From positions 61,968-125,967 of the forward strand of contig CAMBRK010000004.1 in NCBI GenBank assembly GCA_945870185.1: a DNA stretch of 64,000 bases, given 5' to 3'. Shown piece after piece: positions 56,558 through 64,000 of the stretch. This DNA is from Aureispira sp. CCB-QB1 (lineage in GTDB: Bacteria > Bacteroidota > Bacteroidia > Chitinophagales > Saprospiraceae). Both the position numbers and the translations under genes were made by a program. Numbering within the stretch: position 1 is the stretch's first letter; each line of letters begins with the position of its first letter. The notes below the pieces were generated by a model, which was not told where the DNA came from, did not search any database, and saw only the letters and a list, made by a program, of their open reading frames with translations.

Positions 56558-58249
56558 ATGCAAAACCAAAATTCAGATTTAATTCATTGCTTTATTCATT
56601 TTGATAAAGTAATAGATTCGATTATTCTTCCTGAGAGATTTAACTATCCTTTTTGTTATGAGCCACATCAACTAGCATTAATAGCTGCGAAACAACTTCA
56701 AAATTATATTGTAAATAGACTAGAAACGGTGCACCACTTTGGGTCTGATGATACTCAGGGAATTGGTAAAATGTTTGGCGTTTTGGTTGTCAAAAACCAA
56801 GAGGGTACCTTGGGGTTTTTGGCAGCATTCTCCGGTAAAATGGGCAATAGCAATCATTATGAAGGTTTTGTTCCACCTGTTTTTGATGTTTTAGATCCAG
56901 AAGGTTTTTATAAAGAAGGCGAGGCCAAAACCAATGTTGTCAATAGGGAAATAGAAAAAATCCAAGATCTTAAAGCTTATAAAGACGCAGTCCAAAAGCT
57001 ACACTATACTCAAGTAGAAGCAGAAAGTTTTATGAGATCATTAAAAGAGTGGAACAATGCTGAAAAAGCCAAAAGAAAAGAAATTAGAGCAAAATCACAA
57101 CATTTGCCAAAAGCCGAATATGAACAACTGTGCGCCGATTTGGAAAAACGGAGTATCTACCAACATTACAAACTAAAGGAATCAGCTAGTCAATGGAAGG
57201 CCATAATAGAAAAAGCTGAAGAAGAACTTAATGAGTTTAAATCCAAAATAGATAAGCTGAAAATAAAACGGAAAAAAATGTCTTCTGATTTACAGCAAAA
57301 ACTTTTTGAAAAATATGCTTTTTTAAATAAAGACGGTATCCCCAAAAACCTTATCGATATTTTTGAGATAAAAGATGATCTAACTCCTCCAGCGGGAGCG
57401 GGTGAATGCGCAGCACCCAAACTACTTCAGTATGCTTTTACGCATCAGCTAGAACCTATAACAATGGCGGAGTTTTGGTGGGGAAAATCTCCGACTTCAG
57501 AAGTTAGAAAGCATGGTTTCTTTTATCCTGCTTGTAATGGTAAATGCAAACCTATTTTGTCTCACATGTTGGAAGGCATTGATATGGACGACAATCCTAT
57601 GCTGATCAATCCAGCAGAGGGCAAGGAATTGCCAATTGTTTATGAAGATGATTATTTAATAGTGATCAATAAACCAGCAGAGTTTCTTTCCGTGCCTGGA
57701 AAAGAAATAGCTGACTCTGTTTACACAAGATTAAGACAGCTTTATCCACACGCTAGTGGACCACTTATCGTGCATAGACTCGATATGTCCACCTCAGGGC
57801 TCATGGTATTGTCCAAGTCAAAGGCTGTTCATCAAAACATTCAAGCACAGTTTATAAGAAGAAAAGTAAAAAAACGATATGTGGCTATTCTCAAAGGAAA
57901 ACATGATTTTGAAGAAAAGAATGGAGAAATCAATCTACCTCTAAGAGTAGACTTAGATGATAGACCTCGACAGTTGGTTTGTGATCAGTATGGAAAGCCA
58001 GCCAAAACTTATTGGGAATGGAATTCATCTGATGGAGATGAACACAGAGTGTATTTCTATCCACATACTGGACGAACGCATCAACTCAGGGTACATGCTT
58101 CACATCCTGATGGACTTAATTTACCTATCAAAGGGGATGATCTATATGGAGTTAGAATGGATAGGCTTTATTTACATTCAGATATGTTGGAATTTGTCCA
58201 TCCCATTACAAAAACTGCATTATCTATCCAAGTAGATCCTGAATTCTAA
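56558..58249 (+). CDS. long RluA-family pseudouridine synthase
   Basis: 563 residues, more than twice the E. coli RluA length. The C-terminal 200 residues are the synthase: ELPIVYEDDYLIVINKPAEF, then catalytic HRLDMSTSGLMVLSKS and HTGRTHQLRVHASHP. The first 300 include a strongly charged coiled-coil region (about 125-250) and a Cys-containing stretch with GECAAPK and ACNGKC, possibly a metal or RNA-binding module. The RNA target is unknown. Start assignment rests on the promoter box just upstream. Confidence 0.88.
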   Translation: MQNQNSDLIHCFIHFDKVIDSIILPERFNYPFCYEPHQLALIAAKQLQNYIVNRLETVHHFGSDDTQGIGKMFGVLVVKNQEGTLGFLAAFSGKMGNSNHYEGFVPPVFDVLDPEGFYKEGEAKTNVVNREIEKIQDLKAYKDAVQKLHYTQVEAESFMRSLKEWNNAEKAKRKEIRAKSQHLPKAEYEQLCADLEKRSIYQHYKLKESASQWKAIIEKAEEELNEFKSKIDKLKIKRKKMSSDLQQKLFEKYAFLNKDGIPKNLIDIFEIKDDLTPPAGAGECAAPKLLQYAFTHQLEPITMAEFWWGKSPTSEVRKHGFFYPACNGKCKPILSHMLEGIDMDDNPMLINPAEGKELPIVYEDDYLIVINKPAEFLSVPGKEIADSVYTRLRQLYPHASGPLIVHRLDMSTSGLMVLSKSKAVHQNIQAQFIRRKVKKRYVAILKGKHDFEEKNGEINLPLRVDLDDRPRQLVCDQYGKPAKTYWEWNSSDGDEHRVYFYPHTGRTHQLRVHASHPDGLNLPIKGDDLYGVRMDRLYLHSDMLEFVHPITKTALSIQVDPEF

Positions 58250-58496
58250 AAAAATTAAAATAACTCTCAATTTTTTTCAAAAAAAACCACTAAAACATAT
58301 TACAATTAAACAATATATTTAATGAACTATTATGTAGGTTTTTAATTGGTATTCTATAAAGTCCTTTCCACTAAGTACGTTCAAATTTTGCCGATTTAAG
58401 AGAAAATTGATAAATATTGGCATACAAATTGTCTCTATTCATTTGGATTATTGTTTTACACTAATTTTATTTTTTTTAACCACTTAATTTTCACCC

Positions 58497-59165
58497 ATGG
58501 CGACGAGAGCTGTACTAGCTGATCATCAGAAGATGTTTACAGAAGGAATTCAAGCTATATTGAAAGAATGGAAGTATTCTGGAATAAAGATAACAGGAAT
58601 AGCCCACAATCTGGAAGAGCTCAACAAAATTGCAGAGTTTCCCATTGATCTATTGATCATTGAGTTAGCTTTAGCTGATCATCTTGGCACATCTATTATA
58701 TCTGACCTAAAAAAATCCCAGCCAAATATCAGAATCATTGTGTTGAGCAATTATGGCGAACCTAGTCTCGTAAGAGATGCATTTATTAAAGGCGCAGATG
58801 GTTATGTTCTCAAAACTAATCATGCATTGGAATTAACACAATGTATCGATTTTGTAATGGAAGGCAGAACTTATCTTGCAGAAGGACTTAGATTATCCCC
58901 TCAATATGACAAGCAAAAATCGACTTTTACGTCTGAAAAGAAAAAAGTTTCTGAAGATAGACTTTTATTAAAGCAAATACTGTCCAAAAGAGAAAAAGAA
59001 ATTCTCAGTCTCATAGTTCAGTACAAAAATAATAAAGTAATAGCCCAGGAACTATTCATAAGTGATCAAACTGTATCAGCCCACCGAAAAAGAATCATGA
59101 AAAAATTCGGTATTAATAATACAGTCAAATTGATTAAATTTTCATTGGATCACCAATTGGTATAG
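58497..59165 (+). CDS. LuxR/NarL-type response regulator with Glu at the phosphoacceptor position
   Basis: 222 residues. Receiver domain (about 1-115) and C-terminal HTH LuxR (about 158-220: LSKREKEILSLIVQ ... ISDQTVSAHRKRIMKKFGI). In NarL alignment, the DLILLDL segment reads DLLIIEL, so Asp is replaced by Glu56. The first acidic pair is Ala-Asp (ADH). Ser84 and Lys106 are kept. Glu can mimic phosphorylation, so the regulator may be always active. No kinase is adjacent; the next gene is the large T9SS protein. Confidence 0.85.
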   Translation: MATRAVLADHQKMFTEGIQAILKEWKYSGIKITGIAHNLEELNKIAEFPIDLLIIELALADHLGTSIISDLKKSQPNIRIIVLSNYGEPSLVRDAFIKGADGYVLKTNHALELTQCIDFVMEGRTYLAEGLRLSPQYDKQKSTFTSEKKKVSEDRLLLKQILSKREKEILSLIVQYKNNKVIAQELFISDQTVSAHRKRIMKKFGINNTVKLIKFSLDHQLV

Positions 59166-59302
59166 TTTTTGAACTTAATTTAAATAATCCACTTTTTAAT
59201 ACTCTGGCGTCCCCTTGCCACTTTTTGCAATAGTTTTCTCTTATTTAATTCCGAATCAAATTTGGAATCATTTTTTTGTTTATAATTAAATCAAATTATC
59301 TC

Positions 59303-62300
59303 ATGAAATCGGAGAAATTTACATTTACAAAACGCATTAGTTTTGGTAGGTTTATCAAAATGAGTATGCTGTCAGCCTTGCTGACAATCTGGTACTCCGG
59401 GCTTCAGGCTCAATGCCCTCTGGCATGTAACAACCTGGTCCAGGTATCCATGGATGAAGACTGTATAGTCGAAATCACCGCAGACATGATGCTGGAAGGA
59501 CAAGGTGTCACTCCTGGCTGTAATTATGTTGTACAAGTATTGGCCTTAAATGGTCAGCCTTTGGCTCCTCCAGCAGGACAAACAGGTAACAGCTGGATAA
59601 CATCTGCAAATGTGGGCCAAACACTACAAGTAAAGGTATGGTTAGGCGCCAACTCATGTTGGGGAACCATTAAAATCGAAGACAAGTTAGCACCTGTTAT
59701 TAATTGTCCTCCTACTCTCACAGTAGATTGCTGGGATCCTTTATTCCAGGCAGGAGTAACTCTAACACTGCCAACTGCTACAGATAACTGTGGTGGAAAC
59801 CCAGTGGTTACATTACTTTCTGATGTAATGACGGACCTTAATTGCGACCTTAACTTCAGAGCTAGAAGAGTACTTAAGTACCAAGCAAAAGATGCTAGTG
59901 GCAATTTATCAATTATTTGTGAGAGAACAATCATGTTTTCTAGAATCACACTTGCTGATATACATGTACCTAAAAACTATGATGGTTTACCGGGACATAG
60001 ACCAGTATTAGAATGTGATGGTACTTGGTTGTGGAATCCAAACAAATCAAACCCTACAATTCCATTTCCCACAGCAAATTGGGACAGAAACAACAATGGC
60101 TATCCAGATCCTGATGAAACAGGTGCGCCTTTTGTTAGGGACAATGATAATATTGCCGGATATATCAATGGATTTATTGTAACTGTACCTCCTGGTGGTG
60201 GTGATTGTGTTGCAGGTACTTTAGTAAGACCTGAAGAGCAATCCCAATACGCTATGTTGGGTTGTAATTTGGCTTCATTCAGAATTGATACATTCTACAA
60301 TCCTATCATAGGAACCAACAATCTTTGCAAAATAAATACCACCTATAGCGATACTAAATTAGACATCTGTCCTAAGAGTTACAAAATCTTAAGAGCATGG
60401 ACTATTTTAGACTGGTGTTCTGGTTTGTTAAAGACAGGTCATCAAGTGATCAAAGTTGTAGATAGCAAAGGACCTGTAGTCACTATACCGCCAGATGTAA
60501 CTACTGCTGTAGAAGCGTGTGTTGCTGCGGTAAACGACGACAACACTACAGGAGTAACCACAGCAAATGTTTCTGTAGTGATAAATGCAGACCCTTACAC
60601 ATGTACAGGTAGCTGGATAGCATCTTTACCTATTATAATTTTTGACTGTAATACCGTTACATACGAGGTAGAATTTACCTTAGCAGAAGCCAACGGATTA
60701 CCTGCAGCTACTCCAAATTACACTAAAGCAAGTGGTCAGACACTTTCTAAAAGACTTGCAAATGGCAGATGGGAGCTTACAGGTTTACCTTTTGGTTGTA
60801 CATGGATCAGATATACTATTAAAGATGCATGTGACAACATTTCATATGGATTTACAGAAATTAGAGTGGTTGATACTACACCACCGGTACCAGTTTGTGA
60901 TGAAACCACAGTAGTAACTTTATCTAATAATGGTGCTGCCATCGTATTTGCTGAATCTTTTGATGATGGATCACATGACAACTGTACTGACGTGACTTAT
61001 CACGTAAGAAGAGCTGGTTCATGTGCTGGTGATGCGATTCCATATACTATCGCTACAGGATTCCCTGCCAATTTACCAAGAGATGGATACGGAGATTTTA
61101 TTAGATTCTGTTGTGCTGATGTAGGAAAACAGATCATGGTAGAACTTAGAGTTTCTGACGGATTTGGAAATGTAAATACTTGTATGGTATTAGCAAATGT
61201 TCAAGATAAAGTACCACCAATTATTACTTGCCCTGCGAGTGTTACTATCAATTGTGGAGCTGATACATCTGCGACTGTACTAGGAAGACCAGTATTTAGT
61301 GCTACTCCGCTATCTACACCATATTTTACAGACAATTGTCCTGATCCAAGGATGAGTTGGAGAAATTCAGGTACTATTGATAATTGTGGTCAAGGGGTTA
61401 TTACCAGAACATTTACAGTAACAGATAACGGTGGCAGAACAGCTACTTGTACCCAAACTATCACCGTGCGAAATAACACCCCTTACAATGGACCTACAGC
61501 ATGGCCTACGTCTCCTAGAGAAGTTACAGGTTGTATGAATATAGATACAGACCCAAGCAAAACAGGTATACCTACTATCGGTGCAGGAGGTTGTAGTCAA
61601 GTAGCTTACACATTTGAAGATCAGGTATTCCCATTTGTTGATGGGGTTTGTTTCAAGATATTGAGAAAATGGACAGTGATAGACTGGTGTAAGTTTGCTC
61701 CTAATAGAGACCCAAGCGGAATCTTATATCCTACAGCACCTACTAATCTAGTGAATAGCTGGACTTATACTCAAGTAATCAAGGTATCTGAAGATGTCAA
61801 ACCAGTCATAGCAAATACTTCTAAAGCAGATACTGATGCTTTTGGTGACAATTGTAATGGATTTGTAGATCTAAAAAATAGCGCTACAGATTGTACGCCG
61901 GCAGCACAGTTGAGATGGTCATATACTATTGATCCTAATGCAGATGGAGTAGCTCCATTCTTAACAGGTATTACAAATGATGCTTCAGGAACTTATCCAG
62001 TGGGTACGCACAGAATCACTTGGGTGGTAGAAGATATGTGTGGTAATCAATCTACAATAAGTTACACGTTCAGAGTATTAGACAAAAAGAAACCAACTCC
62101 ATATTGTATTTCTCAATTGACTACAGTGGTGATGCCTACTAGCGGATCTGTGGAGATTTGGGCAAAAGATTTTGACAAAGGATCTTCTGACAATTGTCCA
62201 GTAACAGGCTGTGGTTTAAGATATACATTCAATGGCTTCAGACCTCCAGTTTCAAATACTGAAGTATTATTTACAAGTGCAGGTGCAGTTATCGGACCGT

Positions 62301-63748
62301 GGCCTACAACAAATGCTGCCCACCTTGCAGGATACAGAAGTGGCCTTTATCAAAGATGGTTACCTGCTTCATGTTCATCCGCAAAAGAATATACTTGTGA
62401 TGATTTGGGTGCAAATTCAGAGCAAATGAGTGTATGGGATGCAGCAAGCAATACTGACTATTGTACTGTGACACTCAATGTTCAGGCTAATGGAAGTGCT
62501 TGTTCAGGATCTAGAATTGCTGGTGATATAGGTAATGAATCAAACGAAATGGTACACAATGTTACCGTATTGTTGCAAAATATGAATAGCAACGAGTCAA
62601 AAGCAAATATGACTGACAATAAAGGACATTTTGAATTTGGTGGAATGCAAGAAAATGCACCTTATAAGATTACTCCTGAAATGAACGTTGACCACTTAAA
62701 TGGAGTATCTACCTTGGACTTAGTAATGATCCAAAGACATATTTTAGGTATCAGCAAATTGACATCACCTTACAAATACTTGGCTGCAGACGTAAATAAT
62801 GATAAAAATATCACAGCGTCTGACCTTACAGAATTAAGAAAATTGATCTTAGGTATTTACGCAGAATTGCCAAAGAATACTTCATGGAGATTTTTAGACA
62901 AATCAGTAATTGTAACTGATCCACTTGCTATCTGGAATGTAAGAGAATCTGTCCATATCGACAACTTCAATAACGATATGATGACAAATCATTTCGTAGC
63001 AATAAAAGTAGGAGATGTAAACGGATCTGCAACAGTAAATGCTAACACACCAGTTACACAAAGTAGATCTTCTAAAGTGCTGACACTTACAACTGATGAC
63101 AAAGCATTTGAAGCTGGCGAAACAGTAAAAATGCAAATCACAGCAGACAACTTTATCAATGTTGCTGGTGCACAATGGACATTGAACTTTGATACTAAAA
63201 ACGTAGAATTTACACAAATAGAGTCTGGTGCTATAAAGATAGATGCCAATAACTTTAATGCTCTTCAGGCTGGTCAAGGTAAACTTGCTTTCAGTTGGAA
63301 CGAAGTCAATGGTCTAACAATTGATAAAGATAAAGTATTGTTTACTATCGAATTCAGAGCAACTACGAATAATACAATTTCAAACACTGTTAAGTTATCA
63401 TCAGATATCACTAAAGCCGAAGCTTACACACAAGACTTAAGTGAAATCAAATTAGGACTTTCATTCAGAAACAAAGGCGTAGAAACGTTTGAATTGAACC
63501 AAAACAATCCAAACCCATTCACTACCACGACTAACATTAGCTTCAACCTGCCACAAGCTGGTAACGCTACCTTGACTATCTTTGACATCACTGGTAAAGT
63601 GTTGAAAACGATCTCTGGTCAATATGCAAAAGGAAGAAATGAAATCACTTTGTCTGCTGAAGACTTTGATGCAAAGGGAGTAATGCTTTACGAAGTTGAA
63701 AGCAATGGTCAGAAATCAACTAAAAAGATGATTTACCTTAGCAAATAA
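59303..63748 (+). CDS. giant T9SS surface protein with HYR-like repeats, dockerin-like and cohesin-like modules
   Basis: The frame opens at a TTG at 59276; the ATG at 59303 gives 1481 residues with a signal peptide ending near GLQAQ. A long repeat region has HYR-like boundaries (APVINCPPT about 130, TPPVPVCD about 525, PPIITCPAS about 635) and Cys/Asp-rich DNC signatures. Around 1130-1190 lies a dockerin-like pair with calcium-loop features (LAADVNNDKNITASDLTELR). Around 1255-1380 there is a cohesin-like fold. The last 85 residues are a T9SS type A sorting domain (NQNNPNPFTTTTNISFNLP). Likely cell-surface anchored or secreted. Confidence 0.93.
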   Translation: MKSEKFTFTKRISFGRFIKMSMLSALLTIWYSGLQAQCPLACNNLVQVSMDEDCIVEITADMMLEGQGVTPGCNYVVQVLALNGQPLAPPAGQTGNSWITSANVGQTLQVKVWLGANSCWGTIKIEDKLAPVINCPPTLTVDCWDPLFQAGVTLTLPTATDNCGGNPVVTLLSDVMTDLNCDLNFRARRVLKYQAKDASGNLSIICERTIMFSRITLADIHVPKNYDGLPGHRPVLECDGTWLWNPNKSNPTIPFPTANWDRNNNGYPDPDETGAPFVRDNDNIAGYINGFIVTVPPGGGDCVAGTLVRPEEQSQYAMLGCNLASFRIDTFYNPIIGTNNLCKINTTYSDTKLDICPKSYKILRAWTILDWCSGLLKTGHQVIKVVDSKGPVVTIPPDVTTAVEACVAAVNDDNTTGVTTANVSVVINADPYTCTGSWIASLPIIIFDCNTVTYEVEFTLAEANGLPAATPNYTKASGQTLSKRLANGRWELTGLPFGCTWIRYTIKDACDNISYGFTEIRVVDTTPPVPVCDETTVVTLSNNGAAIVFAESFDDGSHDNCTDVTYHVRRAGSCAGDAIPYTIATGFPANLPRDGYGDFIRFCCADVGKQIMVELRVSDGFGNVNTCMVLANVQDKVPPIITCPASVTINCGADTSATVLGRPVFSATPLSTPYFTDNCPDPRMSWRNSGTIDNCGQGVITRTFTVTDNGGRTATCTQTITVRNNTPYNGPTAWPTSPREVTGCMNIDTDPSKTGIPTIGAGGCSQVAYTFEDQVFPFVDGVCFKILRKWTVIDWCKFAPNRDPSGILYPTAPTNLVNSWTYTQVIKVSEDVKPVIANTSKADTDAFGDNCNGFVDLKNSATDCTPAAQLRWSYTIDPNADGVAPFLTGITNDASGTYPVGTHRITWVVEDMCGNQSTISYTFRVLDKKKPTPYCISQLTTVVMPTSGSVEIWAKDFDKGSSDNCPVTGCGLRYTFNGFRPPVSNTEVLFTSAGAVIGPWPTTNAAHLAGYRSGLYQRWLPASCSSAKEYTCDDLGANSEQMSVWDAASNTDYCTVTLNVQANGSACSGSRIAGDIGNESNEMVHNVTVLLQNMNSNESKANMTDNKGHFEFGGMQENAPYKITPEMNVDHLNGVSTLDLVMIQRHILGISKLTSPYKYLAADVNNDKNITASDLTELRKLILGIYAELPKNTSWRFLDKSVIVTDPLAIWNVRESVHIDNFNNDMMTNHFVAIKVGDVNGSATVNANTPVTQSRSSKVLTLTTDDKAFEAGETVKMQITADNFINVAGAQWTLNFDTKNVEFTQIESGAIKIDANNFNALQAGQGKLAFSWNEVNGLTIDKDKVLFTIEFRATTNNTISNTVKLSSDITKAEAYTQDLSEIKLGLSFRNKGVETFELNQNNPNPFTTTTNISFNLPQAGNATLTIFDITGKVLKTISGQYAKGRNEITLSAEDFDAKGVMLYEVESNGQKSTKKMIYLSK

Positions 63749-63775
63749 AATTTAGTTATAACTAAAAAATATTCG

Positions 63776-63815
63776 AAAAGCCTGGATACACTAGTTGTAT
63801 TCAGGCTTTTTATTT
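63776..63815 (+). terminator. terminator after the T9SS protein gene
   Basis: AAAAGCCTG pairs with CAGGCTTTT around a partly paired loop, then a T-rich tail TATTTTT. It begins 28 bases after the stop. Confidence 0.85.
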
Positions 63816-63871
63816 TTGTGTACTTACCTTATATTAAACCTGGATTATGCACCTGACTTGTCCCCAGTAAA

Positions 63872-63941
63872 TTTAGTGCGTTTTTAAATGGCTGAATATC
63901 AGTATTATAATGATTTTTTTATATAAATTTACCGCACTAAA
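63872..63941. repeat. inverted repeat near the right edge (likely IS end region)
   Basis: TTTAGTGCG (63872-63880) and CGCACTAAA (63933-63941) are perfect inverted copies 52 bases apart, just upstream of a transposase-like start. They may form a regulatory hairpin or part of the element's terminus, which could begin near TGTCCCCAGTAAATT. Confidence 0.45.
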
Positions 63942-63954
63942 GGGGTATTTGGAC

Positions 63955-64000
63955 ATGAAAATCAGGGTTGTAAACACCGCATCAAAAGCCAAGGCGGTTC
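63955..64000 (+). CDS. 5' end of a transposase-like gene, cut by the window edge
   Basis: Only 15 codons: MKIRVVNTASKAKAV. The wording fits the start of IS1634/IS4-type transposases (MKIRVxxTxSxxxAVQVV), and the upstream inverted repeat supports an insertion sequence. The rest lies outside the window, so the call is tentative. Confidence 0.45.
   Translation, partial: MKIRVVNTASKAKAV

Overview
This window comes from a low-GC Bacteroidota genome, most likely in or near the Saprospiria. The support is: several promoter-like TAnnTTTG boxes ahead of genes, a T9SS type A sorting domain on a very large repeat-containing surface protein, a dipeptidyl peptidase of family S46, BatD proteins, a RicT/PSP1 protein with Bacteroidota-style Cys clusters, LytS/LytTR two-component genes and a carotenoid lycopene cyclase. 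The family placement is inference.

Layout. (1) 1-860 is the 3' part of an acyl-ACP desaturase. (2) 880-6602 is an accessory island in which almost every gene is damaged: a WYL regulator whose conserved N-terminus has no usual start codon, a GxxExxY remnant, a HigBA module whose toxin has a nonsense codon, a gutted RlaP-type nucleotidyltransferase, an orphan ParD-like antitoxin, a T4 Rnl1-like RNA ligase with two nonsense codons, and a T4-type polynucleotide kinase-phosphatase with a nonsense codon and a broken P-loop. RlaP, Rnl1 and Pnkp are the parts of a known type of bacterial RNA-repair cassette. Here the cassette looks dead, but the rlaP and ligase remnants still share a duplicated upstream element of about 60 bp. 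(3) 6849-17525 holds housekeeping and secreted functions: RNase R, PanC, a GH113-like glycosidase, an S46 peptidase, MetF, a carboxypeptidase-regulatory-like protein and Lon. (4) 17884-18849 is a decayed IS1595-type element. (5) 19346-33715 holds tRNA-Phe, Pgi, a lipoprotein, MeaB, an M23 peptidase, RicT-like protein, lipoamide dehydrogenase, two BatD-type proteins, and a minus-strand cluster ending in lycopene cyclase. (6) 33983-38676 is a signalling locus: two paralogous LytS-type kinases, a small membrane protein and a LytTR regulator. (7) 38689-46750 holds two POT peptide transporters, a TPR protein and poorly known membrane and soluble proteins. (8) 46857-58249 holds a Pif1-like helicase, a CBS protein, a broken isoprenylcysteine methyltransferase-like gene, RadC, a PLP gamma-lyase/synthase, DUF2157 and GDYXXLXY membrane proteins, SelO and a long RluA-type pseudouridine synthase. 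(9) 58497-63748 holds an orphan LuxR-type regulator with Glu at the phosphoacceptor position, followed by a 1481-residue T9SS cargo protein. The window ends in the first codons of a transposase-like gene.

The most informative part is the 0.9-6.6 kb island. It looks like a localised graveyard of RNA-repair and toxin-antitoxin genes among intact housekeeping genes. No CRISPR array, rRNA or prophage was seen.
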